Origin: CAILZL01 sp035548495
GTDB lineage: Bacteria > Pseudomonadota > Gammaproteobacteria > Steroidobacterales > Steroidobacteraceae
Direction of reading: 5' to 3'
Assembly: GCA_035548495.1 (NCBI GenBank)
Contig: DASZSV010000051.1
Coordinates: 44,140 to 108,139 of the forward strand
DNA: 64,000 nucleotides
The notes below the pieces were generated by a model. That model was not told the origin of the DNA and did not search any database. It saw nothing but the letters and a program-made list of their open reading frames with translations. Below, piece by piece: positions 16,925-26,614 of the stretch (its first letter is position 1; each line of letters starts with the position of its first letter). The position numbers were made by a program, and so were the translations under genes.

Positions 16925-17086
16925 ATGGACACAAGCATGCTTTACAAGCCGGCATCACCCAATGCTTTCGTATTTGTCGATGCAACAACTGGGTCGCTCG
17001 TCGTTGCCGCCATCGCCGTCGATGTTGTAATGACAACGATTTCTCGTTAATCAAAACGACAGGCACTCTCGACTTTGTATTTGTCG

Positions 17087-17512
17087 ATGACTCAAACAAG
17101 GCAAACCATCTGTCCAGAGTGTTGCGCTGTGACTTCCGCAATGGACGGCATCACGCACAAATATCTGCCAGCATCCACGGGATGCTGGGCAACCTTCAAC
17201 GACGTACTGGCAAAAGAATTTTCTGATCCTGCTTACTGGAAAACCCATCGATTGACGGTGGACGCGTACTGCTCGCTACACGCCTCGGGAACAGACCGGC
17301 GACAAGTACAATCGGTGGTCATTTATCTGGTTGCGTTGCATCTGAATTTTGAAAAACACTGTAGCGACGAGCGCATTGCAGAATCAATGGGTGCGCTGAT
17401 CAGGAAACACAAGCATCAATTCCCGGTTCTGATCAAGCCTTCATTCGCTGATACGGAAAATGTCACCAGTCTGCTTGCAGCAATGCCGCAGAACATCATC
17501 AACTTGCTATGA
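17087..17512 (+). CDS. DUF5946 family protein, probably frameshifted at its 3' end
   Basis: Encodes 141 residues with the DUF5946 pattern: CPECCAV (zinc-type Cys pair), STGCWATFNDVLAKEFSDPAYWKTHRLTVDAYCSLH. The frame stops at 17510-17512. The next frame (-1, from 17509) reads NWAKSVWRAWLAQHD, which resembles the usual conserved C-terminus of the family (W..SVW.AW..H). The shifted frame then runs on antisense to rpe without a natural stop nearby, so the original 3' end seems lost. Either a disabled gene, a sequencing error, or a true shorter protein. Function unknown. The start ATG at 17087 is chosen over TTG 17075. Confidence 0.7.
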   Translation: MTQTRQTICPECCAVTSAMDGITHKYLPASTGCWATFNDVLAKEFSDPAYWKTHRLTVDAYCSLHASGTDRRQVQSVVIYLVALHLNFEKHCSDERIAESMGALIRKHKHQFPVLIKPSFADTENVTSLLAAMPQNIINLL

Positions 17513-17631
17513 ACTGGGCGAAAAGCGTATGGCGTGCCTGGCTCGCTCAACACGATGTGATTGCAGCGTTGGCTGAGAGTCAGCATTTGTCGCGCCTGAG
17601 CTGTGGTATACGGACAGCATCCGGCGTCAAT

Positions 17632-18297
17632 CTACTTGGCAATCTCCGCTCGCATCGCCTTGATTGTCTGCACATAGTCCTTGCTGCCAAAGATCGCCGA
17701 ACCCGAAACAAAGGTATCCACCCCCGCCTGCGCAATCGCCGCAATGTTATCAACCTTGATGCCACCATCCATTTCCAGACGAATATTCCTGCCACTGGCA
17801 TGAATGCGTTCTCGCACTTCGCGCGCCTTGTCCAGTGCGGAAGGAATGAATTTTTGCCCGGCAAAACCAGGATTGACCGACATCAGCAGGATGATATCGA
17901 CCTTGTCCATCACGTGATCGAGATAGTTCAGTGGTGTTGCCGGATTCAACACAATGCCAGCCTTGCAGCCGTGGTCGTGAATCAACCCCAGAGTGCGATC
18001 CACATGATCACTGGCTTCGGGATGAAAGCTGATGATGCTGGCGCCGGCACTGGCGAAATCCGGCACGATGCGATCCACCGGCCTGACCATCAAGTGCACA
18101 TCAATCGTTGCGGTGATGCCATACTCACGCAATGCCCTGCAAACAAACGGCCCCACGGTGAGATTGGGCACATAGTGATTGTCCATGACATCGAAGTGAA
18201 TTCCATCGCCCCCCGCTGCGAGCACCGCGCTGGCTTCCTCACCAAGCCGGGCAAAGTCAGCCGAAAGAATTGAAGGCATGATCCAGTGGGTGTTCAT
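17632..18297 (-). CDS. rpe: ribulose-phosphate 3-epimerase
   Basis: Interconverts ribulose-5-phosphate and xylulose-5-phosphate, a TIM barrel with a divalent metal. The family motifs are IMPSILSADFARLG, HFDVMDNHYVPNLTVGP (metal His and Asp), DVHLMV, MSVNPGFAGQKFI and LEMDGGI. ATG at 18297 is chosen; a TTG precedes it directly. The 3' end is convergent with the broken DUF5946 gene. Confidence 0.97.
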   Translation of the reverse strand: MNTHWIMPSILSADFARLGEEASAVLAAGGDGIHFDVMDNHYVPNLTVGPFVCRALREYGITATIDVHLMVRPVDRIVPDFASAGASIISFHPEASDHVDRTLGLIHDHGCKAGIVLNPATPLNYLDHVMDKVDIILLMSVNPGFAGQKFIPSALDKAREVRERIHASGRNIRLEMDGGIKVDNIAAIAQAGVDTFVSGSAIFGSKDYVQTIKAMRAEIAK

Positions 18298-18387
18298 CAA
18301 TCGCTCCGCTCAATCAGTCATGGACAGTGTAGCCTTTTTACAGAAGTGATCACAGCATGAGCGCAGCCATGCCTGAAGCGATGATTG

Positions 18388-19164
18388 CTACTTGATGCCG
18401 CGTGCTGCGCAAATGGTTTCATAGGCCGAGCGGATAGTGCGTGTCTTTTCTTCAGCCGCCTTCATCATGGACTCGGGCAACCCCTTGGCAACCAGCTTGT
18501 CGGGATGATTCTGGTTCATTAAACGCCGGTAGGCTTTGGTGACTTCCGCATCGCCCGCGGTTTTGGCAACACCCAGCACCTGGTAAGCCTCATCCAGCGC
18601 GCCAGCGGAACTGCGCTGGGTGGTACTGCTGCCCTGATGTTGCATGTGCAGCATCGCCTCCATCTGCGCAAACTGGTATTGCGATACATTCAGCGCATCG
18701 CACACACGCCGCAACAATGTACGACTGCTGTCATTGAGACTGCCGCCGAGATAACAGGTTTGCAGTTGAATCTGCACAAACATCAAACGCAGATCAAGAC
18801 GATTGACCAGCAGGCGCGCAAGCGCAGTCAGTGTGTTCTGCAAGGGAAAATCCGCAGCCTTGCCTTCAGTGAACAAATCAATGGCGCGGCGCACATCGGG
18901 TTCTGACAAACGGAATTGTGCCATCACGGCGCGTGCTGCCTGGATTTCCTGTGGTGAAACATGACCATCCGCCTTGGCGACATGCCCCATGACCTGAAAG
19001 GTGGCGCGGAAAAACGCCTGTTGAACATCGGCGGTATTCGCGCTGCCTGCGCGCTGCGCCCGTCCGGCATCAAACAAATGTCCAATGAACGCGCCGATAA
19101 TTGCGCCCGGAATCCGATCAATCCAGAACCCGATCAGTGCACCAATCAACTTGCCTTGCCACAT
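18388..19164 (-). CDS. djlA: co-chaperone DjlA (TerB plus DnaJ domains)
   Basis: Membrane-anchored DnaJ-like co-chaperone for DnaK. The start MWQGKLIGALIGFWIDRIPGAIIGAFIGHLFD (258 residues) matches the DjlA anchor with glycine-rich transmembrane segment; the frame continues upstream to 19278, but that would overlap purC and its promoter region. A TerB-like domain follows (QAFFRATFQVMGHVAKADGHVSPQEI). The C-terminal J domain has EAYQVLGVAKTAGDAEVTKAYRRLMNQNHPDKL with the essential HPD. Divergent from purC with 106 bases between starts. Confidence 0.95.
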   Translation of the reverse strand: MWQGKLIGALIGFWIDRIPGAIIGAFIGHLFDAGRAQRAGSANTADVQQAFFRATFQVMGHVAKADGHVSPQEIQAARAVMAQFRLSEPDVRRAIDLFTEGKAADFPLQNTLTALARLLVNRLDLRLMFVQIQLQTCYLGGSLNDSSRTLLRRVCDALNVSQYQFAQMEAMLHMQHQGSSTTQRSSAGALDEAYQVLGVAKTAGDAEVTKAYRRLMNQNHPDKLVAKGLPESMMKAAEEKTRTIRSAYETICAARGIK

Positions 19165-19270
19165 ACCGCCAATCAACTCGCTGCCCGAACCAGAACCCCG
19201 CGCTGGCAAACCTTGTGTGGGGACGCCAGCACTGCGAAAATGCATGCACTTTATGCAGAACACCTCGAAC

Positions 19271-20179
19271 ATGTCCAATCAAATCGCTCATTCGCCACCC
19301 ATGCGTGAATCCCGCCTGCACAGCCTGACACGCATCCATCAGGGCAAGGTGCGCGACATTTATGCCATTGACGAACACTCGATGCTGATTGTGACGACGG
19401 ATCGCCTGAGCGCGTTCGATGTCATTCTGCCCGACCCCATTCCCGGCAAAGGCCGGGTATTGACCGAGATTTCCAGATTCTGGTTCAACAAGACGCAGCA
19501 TATTGTGCCCAACCAATTGCTCGACACCCCCATTGAACATGTCGTTAAAGATGATGCGGAGCGTGCAATGATTGCCGACCGCAGCTTGATCGTAAGACGG
19601 CTAAAAGCCTTGCCGGTGGAAGCCGTAGTGCGTGGTTACATCATTGGCTCGGGCTGGAAGGAATATCAGCGCAGCGGAGCCATTTGCGGCATCGCACTGC
19701 CATCGGGCCTGAAGCTTGCCGACAAATTACCACAACCCGTTTTCACGCCCACCACCAAGGCACCCGTTGGTACACATGATGAAAACATCGACTTCGCCGC
19801 AGTTGAACAACTGATCGGCCCGCAACTTGCCGCACAAGTGCGCGATACAGCCATCGCGTTGTATCGTTTCGCTGCCGGATATGCCCTGCAACGCGGTATC
19901 ATCATTGCGGATACCAAGTTTGAGTTTGGTGTTGATGAGCAAGGCGTGCTGATACTGATTGATGAAGCACTGACGCCGGATTCATCGCGATTCTGGCCCG
20001 TGGACACTTACCAGCCCGGAAGCAGTCCGCCCAGTTTCGACAAACAGTTTGTCCGTGACTATCTGGAATCAGTGAACTGGAACAAGCAGCCGCCGGCGCC
20101 ATCGCTGCCCGTCGACATCATCCAGCGCACCAGTGAGAAATATCAGGAAGCCGCCAGGCGATTGATGCAGACACGCTGA
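19271..20179 (+). CDS. purC: phosphoribosylaminoimidazole-succinocarboxamide synthase
   Basis: SAICAR synthase of purine biosynthesis, joining CAIR and aspartate with ATP. Starts at MSNQIAHSPPMRE; an ATG at 19301 is also possible. It is about 300 residues, the longer form seen in many proteobacteria. Motifs: HQGKVRDIYAIDEHSMLIVTTDRLSAFDV, VVRGYIIGSGWKEY, PVFTPTTKAPVGTHDENI and IIADTKFEFGVDEQG, DEALTPDSSRFWP. Purine genes purE and purK lie 7 kb downstream on the same strand. Confidence 0.97.
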   Translation: MSNQIAHSPPMRESRLHSLTRIHQGKVRDIYAIDEHSMLIVTTDRLSAFDVILPDPIPGKGRVLTEISRFWFNKTQHIVPNQLLDTPIEHVVKDDAERAMIADRSLIVRRLKALPVEAVVRGYIIGSGWKEYQRSGAICGIALPSGLKLADKLPQPVFTPTTKAPVGTHDENIDFAAVEQLIGPQLAAQVRDTAIALYRFAAGYALQRGIIIADTKFEFGVDEQGVLILIDEALTPDSSRFWPVDTYQPGSSPPSFDKQFVRDYLESVNWNKQPPAPSLPVDIIQRTSEKYQEAARRLMQTR

Positions 20180-20303
20180 ATTGCCTGTGCTTCCGGATCG
20201 TACTCCATGATTATCTGATAGTAGACAATCATGGCTTGAACAATGGAACAGACTATTTTCTGATTGTTGACATGATCCTTCATCTGCAAGCCGGTCACTT
20301 CAC

Positions 20304-21092
20304 ATGACACAAAGCGCATCGCCTGATCCTGATGATGACATCTCCTTGCAGGCACTAAGGTCATCACTCAATCTGTGCGAAGCCCAACTCGCACAAGCTC
20401 AGCGGGAAATGTCCGGTCTGTTGTATGCGATATCGCATGATTTACGCGCACCCCTGCGTGCGCTCACCGGCTTCAATCAGGCACTGCAGGAACATCTTGG
20501 CGGTTCCATCGACGACACCGGCAAACATTATTTGCACCGCCTCGATCAGGCATCGCAACGCATGAGCAGCATGATTGATGCCGTATTGATGCTGTCGCGA
20601 GTCATGCAAACCGATCTGATTCCGCTGGACGTTGATCTGGCTGCATTGTCGCGGGAAGCAATTGCAGAGATCGCATCGCGATATCCCGATCATCATCCCG
20701 TCGTCAGCATTGCCTCACCGCTGCAGGCACATGGTGATCCGCGCCTGTTGAAACAGGTGCTGTCGAAACTGCTGGAAAACGCGTGGAAATGCACCATGCA
20801 TCATGCTGACCCGCGCATTGAAGTGGGCGGCGGTTCAGATGGCGGCACGACCACCTGTTTCGTCAAGGACAATGGCATCGGCTTTGACATGGCGTTGTCA
20901 AGCAAGCTCTTTGTGCCATTTCAGCAATTGCATGCAGGCGAAGCGCTGCGCGGCCAGGGACTGGGACTGGCCATCGCGCAGCGAATAATTGCCAGGCATG
21001 GCGGACGAATTTGGGCACAGTCTGAACCAGATCACGGTGCAGAATTCTTTTTCAGTCTACCCTCAGCAACTCGAGCTACACATACGACATAA
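20304..21092 (+). CDS. sensor-type histidine kinase (HisKA-HATPase)
   Basis: Short kinase of 262 residues with no transmembrane or sensory domain: a coiled N-terminus, then the H-box LLYAISHDLRAPLRALTGF (phosphoacceptor His near 45) and the ATPase lobe with N-box KLLENAWKCT, G1 DNGIGFD, and G2 GQGLGLAIAQRI. This resembles the C-terminal halves of bacteriophytochrome-type kinases. It lies 137 bases before a REC-PAS-GGDEF-EAL protein, a likely phosphotransfer partner. The signal it senses is not visible; it may receive it through a partner protein. Confidence 0.9.
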   Translation: MTQSASPDPDDDISLQALRSSLNLCEAQLAQAQREMSGLLYAISHDLRAPLRALTGFNQALQEHLGGSIDDTGKHYLHRLDQASQRMSSMIDAVLMLSRVMQTDLIPLDVDLAALSREAIAEIASRYPDHHPVVSIASPLQAHGDPRLLKQVLSKLLENAWKCTMHHADPRIEVGGGSDGGTTTCFVKDNGIGFDMALSSKLFVPFQQLHAGEALRGQGLGLAIAQRIIARHGGRIWAQSEPDHGAEFFFSLPSATRATHTT

Positions 21093-21229
21093 GGCTGACT
21101 TTCACACCACCGCCTTATGAAATCGTAAGTAAATGACGAATCTCGAACTCATGCGATTCACCCTACACTACAACGGTGAACCGGTTTGCTGAACGCTCGC
21201 GATGGGATGAAACAGATCAGAAGTCAGTC

Positions 21230-23761
21230 ATGAGCAGCGCGCTGAAAGTCCTCATCATTGAAGACTCTCCCACCGATGCGGAGATTGCCATTGCGTCATT
21301 GCGTCGCACCTGGCCGGATATCGACTGGCAACGGGTTGAGTCTGAAGAAGCATTTCTTCAACAGTTGCACTGGCTGCCGGACATCATCATTGCCGATTAC
21401 GAAGTGCCGGGCTTTGGTGCGCTGGCTGCACTGCGCATTCTCAAATCGCGCAACAGCGACATTCCGTTGATTGTATTTACCGGTGCAGTCACCGAAGAAA
21501 TCGTCGTGCAGTGCATCCGTCATGGCGCCGCGGATTATCTGCTGAAAGATCGCATGACGCGCCTCGGACCCGCCATAGAGAATGCGCTGAACATGCGTCG
21601 TGAACGGGCTGCCAAACAACGCACCGAACGTGATCAACAGCGTCTTGCGGCACTCAACACTGCGTTGCTTGATTCATTGCCCGCACACGTGGCCTTGCTG
21701 GACAAACAGGGCCGCATCATTGCCACCAATGAAGCGTGGCGGCGCGATGGCAATCGCAATGGTTTCAGCCATCCGGAGTGGGGCGTGGGTACTGACTATG
21801 CCGCTGCCTGTCTCAAGCTTTCCAGCCAGCACAATTTGCAGGCCGCCAGCATCGCACGTGGGGTGCATGCGGTGTTGAATGGCTCGCGTTCGCAATTCGT
21901 GCAGGAATACGCGATCCATGGCGATGACCAGAAACGCTGGTTCCGCGTGATGATCACACCGGTACACAGCGAGCATCACAATGGCGGCGCGGTCGTCATG
22001 CATCTCAATGTCACTGACCGGCGCCTTGCCGAAGAGCAGCTCAAGATCAATTCCAGCGCCTTGCAGCATTTGTCGGAAGGCGTGGTGATCACTGATGCCA
22101 ATCTGCGTGTCATTACGGTCAACAAGGCATATACCGCCATCACCGGTTTTGAACCCGAGGAAGTACTGGGATTGCAGTTGGGCACGGTCATTACCGGTGA
22201 AGATGATCCAGACATGCATGCCACCATCACACGCACGGTGGCGCTGGCGGGTGGCTGGCTGAGTGAATTGATTTGCCGTCGCAAGGATGCCGGACAGTTC
22301 CCTGCCATCTTCAGTATCAGCCCGGTGCGCGACGAACAGGGCAATGTAGAACACTATACGGCCGTGCTCACCGATCTTTCCTCGTTGCGTGATGTTGAGC
22401 AGCGCATCGAATATCTTTCAGCACACGATGTACTTACCGGACTGCCCAATCGTTCGGCACTGGAAACGCAGTTGCGCACGGCGATATCCGGTTCACCATC
22501 ATCGAATCTCATTGCGCTGCTGTTCATCGAACTGGACCGTTTCAAGTCCATCAACGATACGCTGGGCCATCGCACCGGTGATGCCGTCATCCGTGCTGTC
22601 TCTGAGCGGTTGAATCAATGCAAACAAGCTGACGACTATCTTTCACGCATTGGCGGTGATGAGTTTGTACTGGTGCGCATCGATGCCAACAGTACTGACG
22701 AAGTGCTGACCTATGCGGAAAACATTCGCAACGCACTGGAACGTCCGTTCCTGGTGGGAACGCGCGAATTGTTCATCACTGCCAGCATCGGCATCAGTTG
22801 TTTCCCGCGTGACGGCACGGACGTGGAATCACTGATTCGCACCGCAGATGCCGCGGTGTATCAGGCCAAGGAACGCGGCCGCAATGCCGTTGCATTGTAT
22901 TCACCCACCGGCGATGCTGCTGCAGCAGAACGGTTTGTATTGCAGAACAGTTTGCCGCAGGCGCTGCAACGCAAACAGTTTGTGCTCGACTATCAACCCG
23001 TGGTGGATCTCAACACCGGCAGAATCACCGGTGTTGAAGCATTGTTGCGCTGGCATCATCCACAACTGGGTTTGATCAGCCCGGCGCGTTTCATTTCAAT
23101 TGCCGAAGAAACGGGGTTGATTCTGCCCATCAGCGATTGGGTATTGAATACCGCCTGCGCGCAATTGCATCGCTGGCAACAGATGGGCTGGCATGAACCG
23201 AACATCGCGGTGAATCTTTCCACACGTGAATTTTCGCGGCGCGACCTGCCCAATCGCATTGCCGCCGCGTTGCTGACGTATGGACTCAAGCCACGGCAAC
23301 TGACGCTTGAGCTGACCGAAAGCATGGTGATGAGCGATCCAGCCAGCGCCGCAGAATTGATCAACGACCTTGCCGAAATGGGTGTGCAGGTTGCACTGGA
23401 TGACTTCGGCACCGGTTACTCATCATTGAGCTACCTGCAACGTTTCCGGCTCGGATGTCTGAAAGTGGATCGCAGCTTCGTCAGTGGTGCGGCACACAGC
23501 AATGGCGACCAGTCCATTGTGCGCGCTGTCATTGCACTCGGCAAAACACTGGACATGAAGATCATTGCCGAAGGCGTGGAGACACTCGAGCAAGCTAATT
23601 TCCTGCGGCAATCCGGTTGCGATGATGCCCAGGGCTATTTCTATTCGCAGCCGGTCAGCGCCGATCTGATTCCCGATCTGGTGCGCGACATACCACAACG
23701 CTTCCACAGTCCTTCACCTGCCCACTGGTATACCGTTCAAACGGCAGATAACGAAGGCTGA
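21230..23761 (+). CDS. REC-PAS-PAS-GGDEF-EAL cyclic-di-GMP signalling protein
   Basis: Response-regulator-coupled c-di-GMP enzyme of 843 residues. An N-terminal REC domain (VLIIEDSPTDAEIA..DIIIADYEVPG, phospho-Asp in IIADY) is followed by two PAS regions, a GGDEF domain with intact LSRIGGDEFVLV, and an EAL domain with GVEALLRWHHP, NLSTREF, ELTESMVM, DDFGTGYSSLSYL, KVDRSFV and IIAEGVET. The I-site position reads QADD rather than RxxD, so product inhibition is probably absent. All EAL metal ligands are present, so phosphodiesterase activity is likely. Start ATG 21230 (MSSALKVLII) is preferred over the GTG at 21176. Confidence 0.95.
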   Translation: MSSALKVLIIEDSPTDAEIAIASLRRTWPDIDWQRVESEEAFLQQLHWLPDIIIADYEVPGFGALAALRILKSRNSDIPLIVFTGAVTEEIVVQCIRHGAADYLLKDRMTRLGPAIENALNMRRERAAKQRTERDQQRLAALNTALLDSLPAHVALLDKQGRIIATNEAWRRDGNRNGFSHPEWGVGTDYAAACLKLSSQHNLQAASIARGVHAVLNGSRSQFVQEYAIHGDDQKRWFRVMITPVHSEHHNGGAVVMHLNVTDRRLAEEQLKINSSALQHLSEGVVITDANLRVITVNKAYTAITGFEPEEVLGLQLGTVITGEDDPDMHATITRTVALAGGWLSELICRRKDAGQFPAIFSISPVRDEQGNVEHYTAVLTDLSSLRDVEQRIEYLSAHDVLTGLPNRSALETQLRTAISGSPSSNLIALLFIELDRFKSINDTLGHRTGDAVIRAVSERLNQCKQADDYLSRIGGDEFVLVRIDANSTDEVLTYAENIRNALERPFLVGTRELFITASIGISCFPRDGTDVESLIRTADAAVYQAKERGRNAVALYSPTGDAAAAERFVLQNSLPQALQRKQFVLDYQPVVDLNTGRITGVEALLRWHHPQLGLISPARFISIAEETGLILPISDWVLNTACAQLHRWQQMGWHEPNIAVNLSTREFSRRDLPNRIAAALLTYGLKPRQLTLELTESMVMSDPASAAELINDLAEMGVQVALDDFGTGYSSLSYLQRFRLGCLKVDRSFVSGAAHSNGDQSIVRAVIALGKTLDMKIIAEGVETLEQANFLRQSGCDDAQGYFYSQPVSADLIPDLVRDIPQRFHSPSPAHWYTVQTADNEG

Positions 23762-23892
23762 CCTCACCTGAGTTCGCAGCGTTCAACGCGTTGCATGACT
23801 GACGTTACTACACGCTCACTGTAACACCGGCATTCAACCGCACCCGCCGCTTTTCTCTGCAACAGCACAGTGCTTGGGGTATCTTACGCGCC

Positions 23893-25239
23893 ATGTTGCA
23901 ACAACTTCATCGGCGTATCGAAGCATTTCTGTTTGATCCACCGCAACAACCACTGTTGTCGCTGGCCTCGCTGGTACTGCGTTATCCCTATGCTTTGATA
24001 CGTGATGTATTGCATGGCGAACTCACTTTGCGCGCCATGAGTCTGGTCTATACCACCCTGCTGTCGCTGGCGCCATTGATGGCACTGGCTTTCTCGGTGC
24101 TCAAGGGACTGGGCTATGGACAATATTTTCAGCCGATGCTGTATCAGTTCCTGCAACCGCTGGGACATGACAAGGCCACCGAGCTCACCACCAACATGAT
24201 GAGCACCATCAACAGCGTGCGCAGCGGCGTGCTGGGGTCATTGGGGCTGGCGCTCCTGATCTACTACGTCATATCGACGGTACAAAAGGTAGAGGAAAGT
24301 TTCAATTTCGTGTGGCGCGTGGAGCAACCGCGCTCCCTCACGAGACGTTTCACCGAATATCTGAGTGTGATGACCGTGGGTCCGTTGTTGCTGGCCGCTG
24401 CGATTGGCGTATTCGGTGCACTCAGCCGCTCCGATGCCGCACAAACCATTACCCATCTGGGTTTCATCGCATGGATTGCCAATCACCTGAAGCATCTTAC
24501 GCCCATGTTGCTGGTGAGTGCGGCATTCAGTTTTGCCTACGGTTTCATTCCCAACACCAAAGTGCGCATCAAGACAGCGTTGATCGGCGGCATCACCGCG
24601 GGTGCATTGTGGACGGCAGGTGGCGTGTTGTTCACGCGGTTTGTTGCCAGCTCAACACAAACAGCATTGATCTATGCGGGATTTGCCATCGTCATCGTGG
24701 CGCTGATCTGGATTTATGTGTCGTGGCTGATCCTGCTGATTGGCGCTCAATTGACGTTTTATGTGCAGCATCCACAGTCATTGCGGCACGGACATCGCGA
24801 CGTAAGCATGACACCGGAATTGCTGGAGCGCATCGCACTTTCCATCATGTACCTGATTGCCTATCACTTCAAACACGATGATCACCACTGGAACCTGAGC
24901 CGGTTATCGCGGCATCTCGATATTCCCATCGTCGTGTTGCGCCCGATTGTCAACGCATTGATCAAATCACGATTGCTGGTGATCACCGAGGACGATGCCC
25001 TGGTGCCGGCGCGTGATCTTGCCCATATTCATTTGCACCAGATACTGGACGCGGTGCGCGATGGTCACCGCGATGATGGACACGCACATGCATCACATCT
25101 GCGTACGCTGGTGGCTGCGGATGAAATTGCCGCGCAGATCAGGACTGCATTGCATCACAGTGTGCACGGCATGACGCTTGCGGAATGGACCGGGCAATCG
25201 CCCGTTACTTCATTACTACATGCCGGCAATCGTCATTGA
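23893..25239 (+). CDS. YihY/BrkB family inner-membrane protein
   Basis: Multi-spanning membrane protein formerly mis-named ribonuclease BN. The 448 residues have about six hydrophobic segments, starting LRAMSLVYTTLLSLAPLMALAFSVLKG, with the family segment GFIPNTKVRIKTALIGGITAGALWTAGGVLFTRFVA. The C-terminal ~140 residues form a winged-helix-like domain (MTPELLERIALSIMYLI...LSRLSRHLDIP) found in the long form. Function unknown. The last 24 bases overlap the convergent pmbA 3' end. Confidence 0.93.
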   Translation: MLQQLHRRIEAFLFDPPQQPLLSLASLVLRYPYALIRDVLHGELTLRAMSLVYTTLLSLAPLMALAFSVLKGLGYGQYFQPMLYQFLQPLGHDKATELTTNMMSTINSVRSGVLGSLGLALLIYYVISTVQKVEESFNFVWRVEQPRSLTRRFTEYLSVMTVGPLLLAAAIGVFGALSRSDAAQTITHLGFIAWIANHLKHLTPMLLVSAAFSFAYGFIPNTKVRIKTALIGGITAGALWTAGGVLFTRFVASSTQTALIYAGFAIVIVALIWIYVSWLILLIGAQLTFYVQHPQSLRHGHRDVSMTPELLERIALSIMYLIAYHFKHDDHHWNLSRLSRHLDIPIVVLRPIVNALIKSRLLVITEDDALVPARDLAHIHLHQILDAVRDGHRDDGHAHASHLRTLVAADEIAAQIRTALHHSVHGMTLAEWTGQSPVTSLLHAGNRH

Positions 25240-26556
25240 TTCCAGCAGAATGGAACCGGTGCGCACACCGCCGCGTGCATCCACATCGTTGCCCACCGCA
25301 ACAATGTGCTGATACATGTCGCGCAGATTGCCCGCGATGGTGATTTCATGCACGGGATAGGCAATCTGTCCGTGCTCCACCCAGAACCCCGCCGCACCGC
25401 GTGAATAATCACCGGTCACGCCATTCACGCCGCTGCCCATCAATTCTGCAACCACCAGACCGCGATCCATTTTTTTGAGCAGCGCTGCGAAATCATCACT
25501 GCCGGATTCAACGATGAGGTTGTGAACTCCACCGGCGTTGCCCGTGGTTTTCAATCCCAGCTTGCGTGCCGAATAAGTGCTGAGCACATAACCGGTAAGC
25601 ACGCCATGGTCAATCAAGGTGCGATCATGGGTACGCACACCTTCGGCATCAAACGGTGCACTGCCCAATGCCTTTGGCAGATGTGGCCGTTCAACACAGT
25701 TGAACCATCCGGGAAATATCTGTTGTCCGGCGGCATCAAGTAAAAAAGATGAGCGGCGGTACTGGCTGCCGCCACGAATTGCGCCGAGAAAATGTCCGAT
25801 GAATCCACGCGCCAGTTCAGGGACGAACAACACCGGCACTTTACAGGTGGGTAAGCGCTGCGCACCCAGCCGTTCGATCGTGCGCTTTGCAGCCCGTTCA
25901 CCAATGCTTGCCGCACCTTCAAGATCGCGATAGTCACGTGCTGCGCTGTACCAGTAATCACGCTGCATGTCGCCATTGTGTGTGCCGACCACAGAACAAC
26001 TGAGACTGTGTGTGGTGCTGGCATAACCTGCAACAAATCCCAGCGAGTTGCCGAACATGCGCAGCCCTTGATGACTGGATAGAGTTGCGCCTTCGGAATT
26101 GCTGATGCGTGCATCGACGGCAAGCGCCGCGGCTTCGCATTCCACCGCAAGATCACGCGCGGCATCGGGTTCAATGTTCCACGGATGATTGAGATCAAGA
26201 TCGGGAATGTCGGTCGCAAGATCAGCGGCATCGGGCAAGCCTGCACAGGGGTCTTCTGCAGTGAAACCGGCAATGCTGTATGCCTTGGCGACGGTCTCGC
26301 AGATCGCCGCCGCCCCCAGATCAGCGGTGCTTGCTGAACCCTTGCGTTTGCCGCGATACACGGTGATGCCCATGCCGCGATCGCGATGGTATTCCAGCGT
26401 TTCGACTTCACGCATGCGCGCGGTCACCGACAATCCGGTATCGACACTGACACCCACTTCCGCTTCGCTGGCGCCAAGGCGGCGCGCCTCCTGCAAGGCC
26501 AGTTCCACACAGGATTTCAAATCGGATTCCGTCAGGCTCATCACGGCGTTGGACAT
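25216..26556 (-). CDS. pmbA: metalloprotease subunit PmbA (TldE)
   Basis: TldE/PmbA pairs with TldD to form a heteromeric zinc protease that processes peptides such as microcin precursors and degrades CcdA antitoxin. The true start is MSNAVMSLTESDLK at 26556; the open frame continues upstream only as a shadow over yjgA. The 446-residue protein has EVGVSVDTGLSVTAR, DRGMGITVYRGKRKGSAST and the C-terminal GVNGVTGDYSRGAAGFWVEHG. TldD is encoded 11 kb downstream. Divergent from yjgA, a conserved pairing. Confidence 0.96.
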   Translation of the reverse strand: MSNAVMSLTESDLKSCVELALQEARRLGASEAEVGVSVDTGLSVTARMREVETLEYHRDRGMGITVYRGKRKGSASTADLGAAAICETVAKAYSIAGFTAEDPCAGLPDAADLATDIPDLDLNHPWNIEPDAARDLAVECEAAALAVDARISNSEGATLSSHQGLRMFGNSLGFVAGYASTTHSLSCSVVGTHNGDMQRDYWYSAARDYRDLEGAASIGERAAKRTIERLGAQRLPTCKVPVLFVPELARGFIGHFLGAIRGGSQYRRSSFLLDAAGQQIFPGWFNCVERPHLPKALGSAPFDAEGVRTHDRTLIDHGVLTGYVLSTYSARKLGLKTTGNAGGVHNLIVESGSDDFAALLKKMDRGLVVAELMGSGVNGVTGDYSRGAAGFWVEHGQIAYPVHEITIAGNLRDMYQHIVAVGNDVDARGGVRTGSILLESMTIAGM

Positions 26557-26614
26557 GTAGCAAATACCCGATAAGTAAAATGGTTTATGCAGCAGCAATG
26601 GTAACATCTCCACC

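Noticed and set aside
17509..18273. 254-codon plus-strand ORF
   Set aside because: Only its first codons may be the shifted end of DUF5946; the rest is antisense to rpe.
20205..20234. Inverted repeat CCATGATT/AATCATGG after purC
   Set aside because: Eight-bp AT-rich stem with a 14-base loop and no T-run; too weak to call a terminator.
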